Assembly: GCF_013201935.1 (NCBI RefSeq)
Contig: NZ_CP053833.1
Location: forward strand, 930,001 to 994,000
DNA from: Arcobacter cloacae
Lineage (GTDB): Bacteria > Campylobacterota > Campylobacteria > Campylobacterales > Arcobacteraceae
Reading direction: 5' to 3'
DNA length: 64,000 nt
Shown: positions 1 to 8,361 of the stretch, piece by piece
Layout: each line of letters opens with the position of its first letter
Numbering within the stretch: the stretch's first letter is position 1
Program-made: the position numbers and the translations under genes
Notes under the pieces: model-generated
Told to the model about the DNA's origin: nothing
Seen by the model: only the letters and a program-made list of their open reading frames with translations
The model's database searches: none

Positions 1-771
1 TTTGAACAAGCAATAATAATATCAATGGTAGCTTTGATTGTAACTATTTTAGTTTCTTTATTAGGAAAAGGAATTTTTAAATTAGTTCCTATTTTATTAG
101 GAATTATAAGTGGATATTTAATCTCTTTATATTTTGGATTAATAGATTTTTCAGGTGTTTCAAAAGCTTCTTGGTTTGCAATGCCAAATTTTGTTGCACC
201 TGAGTTTAATTGGCAAGCTATACTTTTTATTTTACCTATAGCAATTGCTCCTGCAATTGAACATATAGGAGATATGTTAGCCATTTCAAGTGTTACAAAA
301 CAAGATTACTTAAAAAAACCAGGTTTAAAAAATACACTTTTAGGAGATGGTTTAGCAACTTCTGTTGCTTCACTTTTTGGTGGACCTCCAAATACAACAT
401 ATTCGGAAGTAACAGGAGCTGTAACTGTTACAAAGGCTTATAATCCAGCTATTATGACTTGGGCTGCTATATTTGCTATTTTATTAGCTTTTGTTGGAAA
501 ACTAGGAGCAATACTTGCTACTATTCCTGTTCCAGTTATGGGTGGAATTATGCTTTTATTATTTGGAATTATTGCAACTTTAGGGATTAGTACACTTTCA
601 AAAGCAAATATAGATTTTTCTTGTCCTAGAAATATGGCAATAGTTTCAGTTATATTGGTATTTTCTATTGGTGGAATGACATTTAATTTTGGTGGAGTTC
701 CTTTTGCTGGTATTGGTCTTGGGGCTATAATAGGAATAATTTTGAATCTTGTTTTACCTAAAGCTTTATAA
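1..771 (+). CDS. Uracil/xanthine permease, NCS2 family (5' end missing)
   Basis: The reading frame is open from base 1, so the N-terminal part lies outside the window. The visible 257 residues are highly hydrophobic with many membrane segments and carry the nucleobase-transporter signature (GGPPNTTYSE) followed by TVTKAYNP. NCS2 proteins are inner-membrane symporters for uracil, xanthine or related bases. The Pro-rich stretch IPVPVMGGI fits the usual position before the last helices. UraA-type uracil uptake is the likeliest role, but the substrate cannot be read from this part alone. The next gene starts 63 bases downstream. Confidence 0.85.
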   Translation, partial: FEQAIIISMVALIVTILVSLLGKGIFKLVPILLGIISGYLISLYFGLIDFSGVSKASWFAMPNFVAPEFNWQAILFILPIAIAPAIEHIGDMLAISSVTKQDYLKKPGLKNTLLGDGLATSVASLFGGPPNTTYSEVTGAVTVTKAYNPAIMTWAAIFAILLAFVGKLGAILATIPVPVMGGIMLLLFGIIATLGISTLSKANIDFSCPRNMAIVSVILVFSIGGMTFNFGGVPFAGIGLGAIIGIILNLVLPKAL

Positions 772-834
772 AATAATGTTAAAATCAAAACAATAATAAT
801 TAATATAAAAATATAAATTAAAAAAAGGATAATT

Positions 835-1335
835 ATGGCAGCAAAAGAACATCAATTTGATATTTCAGCAAAACTAGATATGCAAGAGATGAAAAATGCA
901 GTAATTCAAGCTCAAAAAGAGATAGATACAAGATATGATTTTAAAGGTATTTCTAAAGAGTTGGATTTAAATATTGGGGCTAAAACTTTAACTTTAATCT
1001 CTTCAAGTGATAATAAAATAGATGCTATGAGAGATATTTTAATTTCAAAAATGAACAAAAGAGGAATTTCTATAAATTCACTAGAAGAGTTAAAAAAAGA
1101 GGATTCAAGTGGTGGAAATAGAAAATATACTTATAAAATTATTGATAGTATAGAAAAAGATGAAGCAAAAAGAATTCAAACTGAAATTAAGAACTTAAAA
1201 TTAAAAGTAAGTGCTGTAAATCAAGGTGATGAAATCAGAGTTACTGGAAAGAATATTGATGATTTACAAGCAATTATGAAACATTTAAGAAGCTTAGATC
1301 TAAAAGCTCCTTTAGTATTTGATAATTTCAAATAA
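835..1335 (+). CDS. yajQ: YajQ family nucleotide-binding protein
   Basis: A 166-residue protein matching the full length of the YajQ (UPF0234) family, with the N-terminal pattern FDISAKLDMQEMKNA and the TRYDFKG motif near residue 35. Family members are small cytoplasmic proteins with two ferredoxin-like folds; some bind cyclic di-GMP and act with transcription regulators, others bind nucleotides or tRNA in vitro. The start is supported by AAAGGA seven bases upstream. Several other cyclic-di-GMP genes lie far away at the right end, so a link is only possible. The family call is firm, the ligand is not. Confidence 0.93.
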   Translation: MAAKEHQFDISAKLDMQEMKNAVIQAQKEIDTRYDFKGISKELDLNIGAKTLTLISSSDNKIDAMRDILISKMNKRGISINSLEELKKEDSSGGNRKYTYKIIDSIEKDEAKRIQTEIKNLKLKVSAVNQGDEIRVTGKNIDDLQAIMKHLRSLDLKAPLVFDNFK

Positions 1336-1403
1336 AAAATAAATTAATCTATAATTTATGTACAATTAATATATAATTCATTCTTTATTTTAAAGGATGA
1401 ATT

Positions 1404-2192
1404 ATAGAACTCTTATTTATAAAATCAATCGCAGTCGTTTTTCTTGTTTTAAGTTTAAGTTATATAGCTGAAAAAGTAAGTCCTAAAATTTCAGGAATTT
1501 TATCTGGACTTCCTGTTGGAAGTGCAATTACGCTTCTATTTTTTGCAATAGAAAATGGAGTTGATTATGTAACAAAGGTTGCACTTTATAATATTCATGG
1601 ATTATTTGCAGCTTTAGCTTTTTCTATTGGCTATTATATAAGTACTTTTTATAAGGGAAAATTTGAGATATTTTTATCTTTACTTATCTCATTTATTTCA
1701 TATTTGATTATTGCTTTTATTTTAGCAAATATTCCACCTCATGTGGTTTTAACTCCATTAATTGTGATAACTTTGATGTTAATTGCAACTATATATTTTG
1801 CAAAAAAAGAAAACTTTTTAATTGATAAAAAGATTAAAACTTCAATAAGTGATATATTTTTTAGGTCACTTTTGACTATTTCTATATTTTTAATAATTTC
1901 AAGTTTACCAAAATATGTACCATCAAATATTGCAGGAATTTTTTCATCTTTTCCCACAATTCTACTCCCTTTAATGTTGATTATTCATTTTAGACATAGT
2001 AGATTTCAAGCAAGAACTATAATAAAAAATACTCCTTATGGTTTAAGTTCTGTTGTGATTTACTCTTTAGTTGTCTATTTTTCTTATGAAAGAATAGGGA
2101 TAGTTTATGGAACAATGATAGCTTTATTCTGCTCTGTTTTATATGTGATAATTCAAGGAAAAGCCTTAAGATTTTTTAAATTGATAAAATAG
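1404..2192 (+). CDS. Multi-pass membrane protein, apparent ATA start
   Basis: The frame holding this protein is open from an in-frame TGA at 1398 to the stop at 2192. There is no ATG, GTG or TTG until a TTG at 1704. The region before 1704 is plainly coding: it reads as membrane segments with an amphipathic N-terminus (start-ELLFIKS). AAGGA at 1393-1397 sits six bases before an ATA at 1404, the position expected for a start codon. From there the product is 262 residues with about eight hydrophobic segments. Two similar halves are visible, each with a glycine/serine/proline motif (ISGILSGLP near residue 34, IAGIFSSFP near residue 177). The family is not recognised; an internally duplicated transporter-like protein is plausible. 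Confidence 0.7.
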   Translation: MELLFIKSIAVVFLVLSLSYIAEKVSPKISGILSGLPVGSAITLLFFAIENGVDYVTKVALYNIHGLFAALAFSIGYYISTFYKGKFEIFLSLLISFISYLIIAFILANIPPHVVLTPLIVITLMLIATIYFAKKENFLIDKKIKTSISDIFFRSLLTISIFLIISSLPKYVPSNIAGIFSSFPTILLPLMLIIHFRHSRFQARTIIKNTPYGLSSVVIYSLVVYFSYERIGIVYGTMIALFCSVLYVIIQGKALRFFKLIK

Positions 2193-2224
2193 CTGTTGTA
2201 CACATAAAATAAACAAAAACTTAA

Positions 2225-2230
2225 TATAAT
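2225..2230 (+). promoter_or_regulatory. Putative -10 box for the two-component operon
   Basis: A perfect TATAAT lies 25 bases before the response regulator start in an AT-rich gap of about 60 bases. No clear -35 is visible, as is common in this bacterial group. Confidence 0.45.
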
Positions 2231-2254
2231 CAATATTATATATTAGGATTATAA

Positions 2255-2914
2255 ATGAAAGTTTTGTTATTAGAAGATGATGTTGCTTTAAGTGATTTAT
2301 TAAATGAACATTTAGAAGATAAAGGTTTTGAAGTTACGTTATGTACAAATGGACAAGAAGCATTAGAAAATTTAGTAGATAAAAAATTTGATTTTGCCTT
2401 GCTTGATATAAATACTCCAAATATCACAGGAATAGAGGTTTTAAAAAGAGTAAGAACTGAATACAAAAATAATATTCCTATAATAATATTAACAGCTTAC
2501 CAAGATACAAAACACTTAAAAGAATCATTTGAAAATGGTGTTGATGATTATATAAAAAAGCCTTTTGATTTAGAAGAGTTAGACCAAAGAATACTAAAAC
2601 TTTGTAGGCAGTTTTTAATAGAACAAGATAATAAAATCAAAATTGATGAAAACTTATATTTTGAACCTTTGACTTGTAAAATATTTAAAGATAATCAAAT
2701 AATAAATCTAGCACAAAAAGAAAGAGATATTTTAAAATATTTTTGTACCCATAAAAGTAGAGTAATCTCAAGTGAGGAATTACTTCAAAATATTTGGACT
2801 TATGACGAAATGCCAACAGATGCAACTATTAGAGTATATATAAAAAATCTAAGAGAGATAATAGGAAAAGAGAAAATTACAACAATAAGAGCAATAGGAT
2901 ATAGATTTGAATAA
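2255..2914 (+). CDS. OmpR-family response regulator
   Basis: A 219-residue DNA-binding response regulator. The receiver domain (residues 1-115) shows the acidic pair at D8-D9, the phospho-acceptor D51 (in LLDINTP), T80 and the KP lysine near 102. The C-terminal winged helix (about 125-219) ends in IRAIGYRFE, typical of OmpR/PhoB effector domains. It overlaps the histidine kinase gene by eight bases, so the two form one transcription and signalling unit. The stimulus and targets cannot be read from sequence; the NUDIX and cytochrome genes downstream could be part of the same transcript. Confidence 0.93.
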   Translation: MKVLLLEDDVALSDLLNEHLEDKGFEVTLCTNGQEALENLVDKKFDFALLDINTPNITGIEVLKRVRTEYKNNIPIIILTAYQDTKHLKESFENGVDDYIKKPFDLEELDQRILKLCRQFLIEQDNKIKIDENLYFEPLTCKIFKDNQIINLAQKERDILKYFCTHKSRVISSEELLQNIWTYDEMPTDATIRVYIKNLREIIGKEKITTIRAIGYRFE

Positions 2915-4088
2915 AGATGAAAAAAAAGCACTTATTAGTTTTTTAGCTATTTATATAATTTCAACTATTTTACTTTTGGGAGTAATTTTATATATTTATT
3001 ATAAAAATGAAACAAAAATGCTTGAACAGAGTTGTTCTATGCAGTTGCATAGTACTTCTATGCAAATAAAGAATGAGATTATAAATAAATATATGAAAAA
3101 TCAAAAGTTTAATCCTGCTAAATTAGACAATGTAAATATAAAATACGCTCTTTTTGATACTCATAAAAAAGTAATTTTTTCATATTTAGATGAAAAATTT
3201 ACAATTGACTTTTCAAAAAGCAGTTATCAAAATGAATTTTATAACTACTTTATAACTACTTTAGATGAAGAAAATATCCCAATAAAATATATAGTATTAG
3301 AGACTTGTCAAGAGGTTCAAAGTAAAAGTAAATTGCAGATTTTTATTTTAGTAATTTTATTTTTGAGTTCTATTTTTATAGGTTTTATTGGCTATTTGTT
3401 ATCAAAAATTTTATTAAAACCTGTTAGACAAAGGGTTGAATCTATGGATAAATTTATAAAAGATTCAGCACATGAATTAAATACACCTATTTCAGTCTTG
3501 ATGACGTCCGTTTCAATGCTTAAAAATGGTAAAAATCCACAAAAAATGATGAAGTATATTTTAAGTAGTTCAAAACAGATTTCACAAATATATAATGATA
3601 TTCATTTTTCAGCTTTTAACGAATTAAACGAAGATGTGTTTGAGAAATTTAATCTAAAAGATTTAATAAGTGAAAGTGTTGAGTTTTTCAATGATATTTC
3701 TATAACCAAAAATATAGTTATAAATTCTGAGTTAGAAGATTGTTTTATTAAAATGGATAGAACAAAAACTCAAAAAATAGTAAATAATTTATTATCTAAT
3801 GCTATTAAATATAGTAAAAAAGACTCCACTATTGAAGTTATTCTAAAAGATAATATTTTAAAAGTTACCGATTTTGGAATAGGAATTAGTATTGATGAAC
3901 AAAAAGAGATTTTTAAAAGATATAAAAGAGGAAATAATATAGAAGGTGGTTTTGGGATAGGTTTAGACATTGTAAAAAGGGTTTGTGATGAATATAATTT
4001 GGATTTAACTTTAAAATCACAAATAGATAAAGGAACAACTTTTTGTATAGACTTTTCTACCATATTAAATAAAGATTTTATTTGTTAG
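2907..4088 (+). CDS. Membrane sensor histidine kinase
   Basis: A 393-residue kinase starting at TTG, with an AGGA seven bases upstream inside the end of the response regulator gene. Membrane segments at about 11-31 and 143-167 enclose a periplasmic sensor of roughly 110 residues with no recognised fold. The H-box (HELNTP, phosphorylated H189) directly follows a short linker, without an obvious HAMP domain. The ATPase region has the N-box (NLLSNAIKYS), the D-x-G motif (DFGIGI) and the GGFGIGL lid. It should phosphorylate the regulator encoded just upstream. A second, related kinase lies at 54144-55292. Confidence 0.92.
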   Translation: MNKDEKKALISFLAIYIISTILLLGVILYIYYKNETKMLEQSCSMQLHSTSMQIKNEIINKYMKNQKFNPAKLDNVNIKYALFDTHKKVIFSYLDEKFTIDFSKSSYQNEFYNYFITTLDEENIPIKYIVLETCQEVQSKSKLQIFILVILFLSSIFIGFIGYLLSKILLKPVRQRVESMDKFIKDSAHELNTPISVLMTSVSMLKNGKNPQKMMKYILSSSKQISQIYNDIHFSAFNELNEDVFEKFNLKDLISESVEFFNDISITKNIVINSELEDCFIKMDRTKTQKIVNNLLSNAIKYSKKDSTIEVILKDNILKVTDFGIGISIDEQKEIFKRYKRGNNIEGGFGIGLDIVKRVCDEYNLDLTLKSQIDKGTTFCIDFSTILNKDFIC

Positions 4089-4116
4089 AATACGAAAAAA
4101 TTAAAAAAGATTATTT

Positions 4117-4698
4117 ATGATAAATATAATTGAAGATATAAAAATAAGTGAATTAAAAGATACAAAATTTGTACATCCTATAAAAGTAACATTTAATCAA
4201 AATGGTAAAAATAAGAGTTGGGAAGCTGTACGAAGTCATGATAGTGTAGCAATACTTTTATATCATAAAGAAAAAGACTCTTTTTTACTTGTAAAACAGT
4301 TTCGTATGCCTGTTTATTTAAGTGATAATAGTAAAACTTTTACTTATGAGTTATGTGCAGGACTTTTAGATAAGAATAAATCAATAGAAGAGATAGTTAT
4401 TGAAGAAATAGATGAAGAGTGTGGATATAAAGTTGATATAAATAGTATTCAAAAAGTAACCTCTTTTTTTACAAATGTTGGAATAAGTGGAGGTTGTCAG
4501 CATCTTTATTTTGCAGTTATTGATGAATCAATGAAAATTCACGATGGAGGAGGAATAAATGATGAACAAATTGAGTTGTTTTTCCTTCCAATAAATCAAA
4601 GTGAAGAGTTTATTTTTGATGAATCAAAAGCAAAAACTCCTGGTTTGATATTTAGTTTTTATTGGTTTTTAAAAAATAAAAAAGCTTTAGGATTTTAG
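4117..4698 (+). CDS. NUDIX hydrolase (ADP-ribose/UDP-sugar pyrophosphatase-like)
   Basis: A 193-residue cytoplasmic NUDIX protein of the NUDT5/NUDT14 type, which cleaves nucleoside diphosphate sugars such as ADP-ribose or UDP-glucose. The NUDIX box spans roughly residues 82-104 (AGLLDKNKS then IEEIDEECGY). The metal-binding EE pair is kept, but the usual arginine of REUxEE is a glutamate and the first conserved glutamate is a lysine, so the box is slightly degenerate. VKQFRMPVY upstream fits the substrate region of ADP-ribose pyrophosphatases. The gene abuts the cytochrome gene that follows. The fold is clear, the substrate is not. Confidence 0.85.
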   Translation: MINIIEDIKISELKDTKFVHPIKVTFNQNGKNKSWEAVRSHDSVAILLYHKEKDSFLLVKQFRMPVYLSDNSKTFTYELCAGLLDKNKSIEEIVIEEIDEECGYKVDINSIQKVTSFFTNVGISGGCQHLYFAVIDESMKIHDGGGINDEQIELFFLPINQSEEFIFDESKAKTPGLIFSFYWFLKNKKALGF

Positions 4699-5178
4699 AT
4701 GAAATTATTTTATTTATTTTTTTTAATTAATCTATTTTTATTTGCCCAAGAGCCAACTCTTGAAAATAAACAGCAAAGTGAAATTACTAATCAACAACAA
4801 GAGGATTTCTTAAATATAAATAACTCTTTTATTACAAAATATGAATATGGGAAAATGCTATTTAATAATCCAAGAGGAATAGGGTGTAGTAATTGTCATG
4901 GAGAAGATGCAAGAGGAAGGAAAATAGTAGAATTTAAACACATTCATGATAAAAAAACATATAATTGTAGTTTAGTTGCTCCTGATATTAAAGATATCGA
5001 GTATGAACTATTTTACACAAAAGTTAATTCAAAAAAGAATCCAAATTTAAAGTTTGAAAAAGAGCAAGTTTGTGATAAGTTAATACATTATGCAAATGTT
5101 ATGCCAACTTACTTTTTAGTTGAAGAAGAGATAGAAGCAATTTATCATTATATTAAAAATTTAAATGAGAAAAAGTAG
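4699..5178 (+). CDS. Periplasmic mono-heme cytochrome c
   Basis: A 159-residue protein with a cleavable signal peptide (MKLFYLFFLINLFLFAQ) and one heme c site, CSNCH at residues 63-67. A methionine in VMPTYF near residue 135 is the probable sixth heme ligand. It is therefore a small class I cytochrome that carries electrons in the periplasm. The start directly follows the stop of the NUDIX gene, so the two are co-transcribed. The gene ends one base from the convergent phospholipase gene, within a shared hairpin. The redox partner is unknown. Confidence 0.87.
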   Translation: MKLFYLFFLINLFLFAQEPTLENKQQSEITNQQQEDFLNINNSFITKYEYGKMLFNNPRGIGCSNCHGEDARGRKIVEFKHIHDKKTYNCSLVAPDIKDIEYELFYTKVNSKKNPNLKFEKEQVCDKLIHYANVMPTYFLVEEEIEAIYHYIKNLNEKK

Positions 5179-5198
5179 CTTATCTAGAAAAAGCTACT
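5174..5198. terminator. Hairpin between convergent genes
   Basis: An eight-base inverted repeat (AGTAGCTT/AAGCTACT, loop of nine) covers the stop codons of the cytochrome gene on the plus strand and pldA on the minus strand. A-rich sequence precedes it, so it may terminate both transcripts. Confidence 0.5.
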
Positions 5199-6193
5199 CC
5201 TAATCCTATTTTATGTATTTCTTTATCATAATCAATTAAGCTATTTCCATAACCTGAAAAGAGTTGTAACATTCCAAAACTATTATTTGTTGATAAAAAT
5301 TCTGGAAGAGGAAAAGTCCAGTTTAATTGAGCTGCACCTTTATTGTGACTATTTAGGTGAAGATTATTTCTTAATAAAAGCTCAAAAGTATGTTTTTTAT
5401 ATGCATATAAAAATGTCAAATCTCCATACCCATAATAATCTTCAATATTAGGATTGTCATCATCAGCTTTTTTTTCAGGTATTCTATACCAAATTTTTGG
5501 AATAACAAAAAGATTAGCAAATTGGAAATAGCCCTCTAAATATAATCTATTCCATGACCTTGATTCTTCATCATCTTTACCATTTGATGAGTGTAATAAA
5601 GATATTTTATATGTTTTTAAAGCATTATCTTTAAAAAAAGGAAATTGAACAAATATTTCAGGTTCATAATTTGTCTCTCTAAATGGAGAAGATTCTCTTG
5701 ATGTTTGCCAAAATGATTTTTGAGTATAAGCAGCACTAACTGATTCATCCAAACCAAAAAAATTATAAGAAATAGGTTTTTCTACACTTATTTGAAAAGT
5801 TGTTTCAAAGTTACTTCTATTTTCAATTTCATTTATTGAATAATTTACAGGTAATAAATAGTTCTTTTTGTAAGGATAAAGACTAAAATCTTTTATAATA
5901 GACTGTTTTAGATTTTCATTTGTTTCATTATCTTCAAGTTTATCTATTTGTTTTTGATAAAACTCTTTTTTCATAGATGTGTAAGTTCTATCTTTTTCAT
6001 TTTCATGGTTCTTTTTTAAATTAAATAAATAAGTATCTTCTTTTGAAATATTAGAAGTTGCTATTTTTTTATATAAAAGCATAGCCTCTTCAAAATTTCC
6101 TTCTTTTTCTAATTTCAAAGCTTTTTGATAAATATCATTTGTATTTTGGGCAAAACAAAAACTACAAATAACAAGAGATAATATCTTTTTCAT
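5180..6193 (-). CDS. pldA: Outer membrane phospholipase A
   Basis: A 337-residue OMPLA homologue, a calcium-dependent outer-membrane beta-barrel that hydrolyses phospholipids in the outer leaflet. Family motifs are intact: YTQKSFWQ, FRETNYEPE, the catalytic His and Ser in LLHSSNG (about residues 201 and 203) and the catalytic Asn in RSWNR (about 215), with the spacing of the Escherichia coli triad. The protein ends in Phe-Ser-Arg. Between the signal peptide and the barrel is an extra segment of about 90 residues with a TPR-like repeat (EGNFEEAMLLYKK) and charged helices. ATG at 6193 was preferred over an in-frame TTG six bases upstream because it directly begins the signal peptide (MKKILSLVICSF). 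Confidence 0.9.
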   Translation of the reverse strand: MKKILSLVICSFCFAQNTNDIYQKALKLEKEGNFEEAMLLYKKIATSNISKEDTYLFNLKKNHENEKDRTYTSMKKEFYQKQIDKLEDNETNENLKQSIIKDFSLYPYKKNYLLPVNYSINEIENRSNFETTFQISVEKPISYNFFGLDESVSAAYTQKSFWQTSRESSPFRETNYEPEIFVQFPFFKDNALKTYKISLLHSSNGKDDEESRSWNRLYLEGYFQFANLFVIPKIWYRIPEKKADDDNPNIEDYYGYGDLTFLYAYKKHTFELLLRNNLHLNSHNKGAAQLNWTFPLPEFLSTNNSFGMLQLFSGYGNSLIDYDKEIHKIGLGVAFSR

Positions 6194-6277
6194 AATCAAC
6201 CATTTTATTTTTATTTGTATTCTACAGCAAAAAATATAAGAGATAAATTTTTATACTTTCTAAAAGATTTTTAATGA

Positions 6278-6283
6278 TATAAT
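6278..6283 (+). promoter_or_regulatory. Putative -10 box for rpe
   Basis: A perfect TATAAT lies 31 bases before the rpe start, followed by a purine-rich leader containing AAAGG. Confidence 0.45.
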
Positions 6284-6314
6284 CGATGAAAATTAGAAAA
6301 AAAGGTTAGAAAAG

Positions 6315-6956
6315 ATGCTTGTAGCACCTTCAATATTATCAGCAGATTTTGGAAATTTAGCACAAGAGATAAAAGCTATTTGTGATGGTGGTTGTGATTT
6401 AATTCACGTAGATGTAATGGATGGACACTTTGTTCCAAATATGACTATTGGTCCAGTTGTTGTAAATCCAGTTGCAAAAGTTGCTACAAAGCCTCTTGAT
6501 ATTCATTTGATGGTTGAAAACAATACATTTTTTGTAGATTTATTTGCTCCTTGTAAACCTCTTTATATCTCTTTTCATATTGAGAGTGAAAAACATCCTC
6601 ACAGACTTATTCAAAAAATCAGAGATTATGGGATAAAACCAGCAATTGTTTTAAATCCCCACACTCCACCTGAAGCGATTGAGTATTTGCTTGAAGATTT
6701 AGATATGGTTTTACTAATGTCTGTAAATCCAGGTTTTGGTGGACAAAAATTTATTCCAAGTGTTGTAGAAAAAGCAAAAAAATTAAAAGAGTTGATAAAT
6801 AAAAGAAATCCAAACTGCTTGATAGAAGTTGATGGTGGAGTAAATGATAAAAATATTCACATTTTAAAAGAGGCTGGTGTTGATGTTGTTGTTGCTGGCT
6901 CTTATGTATTTGGAAATTCTGATTATTCAAAAGCTATAAAAAGTTTGCAGGTGTAA
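6315..6956 (+). CDS. rpe: Ribulose-phosphate 3-epimerase
   Basis: A 213-residue TIM-barrel enzyme of normal length that interconverts ribulose 5-phosphate and xylulose 5-phosphate in the pentose phosphate pathway. Signature motifs are present in order: PSILSADFGNL at the N-terminus, HVDVMDGHFVPN with the metal-binding residues, DIHLMV, MSVNPGFGGQ and EVDGGVN. The gene begins a tight cluster with trpF, a DnaQ-like exonuclease and an alarmone hydrolase. An rpe-dnaQ neighbourhood is also known in Campylobacter. Confidence 0.97.
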   Translation: MLVAPSILSADFGNLAQEIKAICDGGCDLIHVDVMDGHFVPNMTIGPVVVNPVAKVATKPLDIHLMVENNTFFVDLFAPCKPLYISFHIESEKHPHRLIQKIRDYGIKPAIVLNPHTPPEAIEYLLEDLDMVLLMSVNPGFGGQKFIPSVVEKAKKLKELINKRNPNCLIEVDGGVNDKNIHILKEAGVDVVVAGSYVFGNSDYSKAIKSLQV

Positions 6957-6957
6957 A

Positions 6958-7554
6958 ATGAGAGTTAAAATTTGTGGTATTACAAATTTACAAGATGCAT
7001 ATGATGCTATAAATGCAGGTGCTGATGCTTTAGGTTTTGTTTTTTATAAAAATTCACCAAGATATATAGAGCCTTTAAAAGCTAAAGAGATAATAGAAAA
7101 ACTTCCTCCATTTGTTCAAGCTGTTGGACTTTTTGTAAATGAAAATGAGAACTTTATAAATGAAGTTTGCAAAGATTCAAAAATACAACTTGCTCAAATA
7201 ATTGATGATTATGAATTAATAAATTTTGATCTATTAAAAACTAAATATATAAAAGTAATAAGAGTTCAAAATAAAAAAGATTTACAAAATTTAAATAATG
7301 AGTTTTATTTAGTTGATGCTTTTGTTGAGAGTTTTGGTGGAGAAGGAAAAAGATTGGCTCTTGAGTGGTTTGAGTCATTAGATTGTTCAAAATTTATTCT
7401 TGCAGGTGGTTTAACTTCAAACAATTTAAAAGAATTAAATGGTTTTGGTTTTTATGGAGTTGATGTAAGTTCTGGTGTTGAGTCGAATATAAAAGGTAAA
7501 AAAGATAGACAAAAAATAGTAGACTTCGTAAAAGAGGCGAATGAAATCAAATAA
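6958..7554 (+). CDS. trpF: Phosphoribosylanthranilate isomerase
   Basis: A 198-residue TIM-barrel enzyme of the tryptophan pathway, converting phosphoribosylanthranilate to the carboxyphenylamino-deoxyribulose phosphate that TrpC uses. The N-terminus MRVKICGIT holds the catalytic cysteine, LVDAF holds the catalytic aspartate near residue 120, and FILAGGLTSNNL and GVDVSSGVE bind phosphate. It starts one base after rpe stops. The next enzyme of the pathway, trpC, lies at 14479, so the tryptophan genes are dispersed here. Confidence 0.95.
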   Translation: MRVKICGITNLQDAYDAINAGADALGFVFYKNSPRYIEPLKAKEIIEKLPPFVQAVGLFVNENENFINEVCKDSKIQLAQIIDDYELINFDLLKTKYIKVIRVQNKKDLQNLNNEFYLVDAFVESFGGEGKRLALEWFESLDCSKFILAGGLTSNNLKELNGFGFYGVDVSSGVESNIKGKKDRQKIVDFVKEANEIK

Positions 7555-8359
7555 AAGGATTACTCCTAAACCTCAATTTAAATTTCAAAATATTTTGCAA
7601 AGATTATTAAAAGAGCCTATTTTATATAGCGAATTTTTTAAGCTTTTAAAAAAAGCAAGTGATAGTATGTATGAAAATCCTGAACTTGAATTTGAACTAC
7701 TTATATCAAATGGATTACCTTTAGATTTTCAAGAAGATTATCTGTTTTTAAAAACTACAAAACGCTCTATTTTTGATCAAACTTTTTGTATAGTAGATAT
7801 TGAAACAAATGGTGGAAGTGCTAAAAAAGGTTATCAAATCATAGAACTTGGTGCAGTTAAATACAAGAATGGAGAAATAATAGATAAATTTGATTCATTA
7901 ATTTTTGCAAAAGATATTCCACCTTATGTTCAAGAAGTGACAAATATTACTCCAAAGATGTTAGAAAATGCTCCAAGATTAGAAAAAGTTTTAAAAGATT
8001 TTAAAGTTTTTTTAGAAGATGATGTTTTTGTAGCTCATGATATAAAGTTTGATTATACATTTATATCAGACTCTTTTGAAAAATACAATCTAGGGAAGTT
8101 ATTAAATAGAAAGATTTGTACAATTGATTTAGCAAAAAGAACAATAGTTTCTGAAAAGTATGGATTAAGTTCTTTAAAAGAGGTATTAAATATTGAAGTA
8201 GATAATCATCATAGGGCTTATTATGATGCTTTAACAACAGCAATTATTTTTGATAATTGCTTGAAAAATATAGATAAAAATAGGATTAAAACAGTTGAAG
8301 AGTTAATTGCTTTTTCTAAAAGTGATAGTATTATAAACAATCAACAAAAAAAGGATTGA
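7541..8359 (+). CDS. dnaQ: DnaQ-like 3'-5' exonuclease
   Basis: A 272-residue DEDDh-family exonuclease resembling the proofreading epsilon subunit of DNA polymerase III. The three exonuclease motifs are visible: ExoI in VDIETNGG (about residue 86), ExoII in VAHDIKFDYTF (about 165-175) and ExoIII with the histidine in HHRAYYDAL (about 225). An N-terminal extension of about 80 residues precedes the nuclease domain. The start overlaps the end of trpF by 14 bases. It may be the true epsilon subunit or a related stand-alone exonuclease; gene order near rpe favours the first. Confidence 0.85.
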   Translation: MKSNKRITPKPQFKFQNILQRLLKEPILYSEFFKLLKKASDSMYENPELEFELLISNGLPLDFQEDYLFLKTTKRSIFDQTFCIVDIETNGGSAKKGYQIIELGAVKYKNGEIIDKFDSLIFAKDIPPYVQEVTNITPKMLENAPRLEKVLKDFKVFLEDDVFVAHDIKFDYTFISDSFEKYNLGKLLNRKICTIDLAKRTIVSEKYGLSSLKEVLNIEVDNHHRAYYDALTTAIIFDNCLKNIDKNRIKTVEELIAFSKSDSIINNQQKKD

Positions 8360-8361
8360 TT

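Noticed and set aside
1397-1471. Short frame from the ATG at 1397 (24 codons)
   Set aside because: AAAGGATG overlaps its start, leaving no spacing for a ribosome binding site, and the peptide has no recognisable feature.
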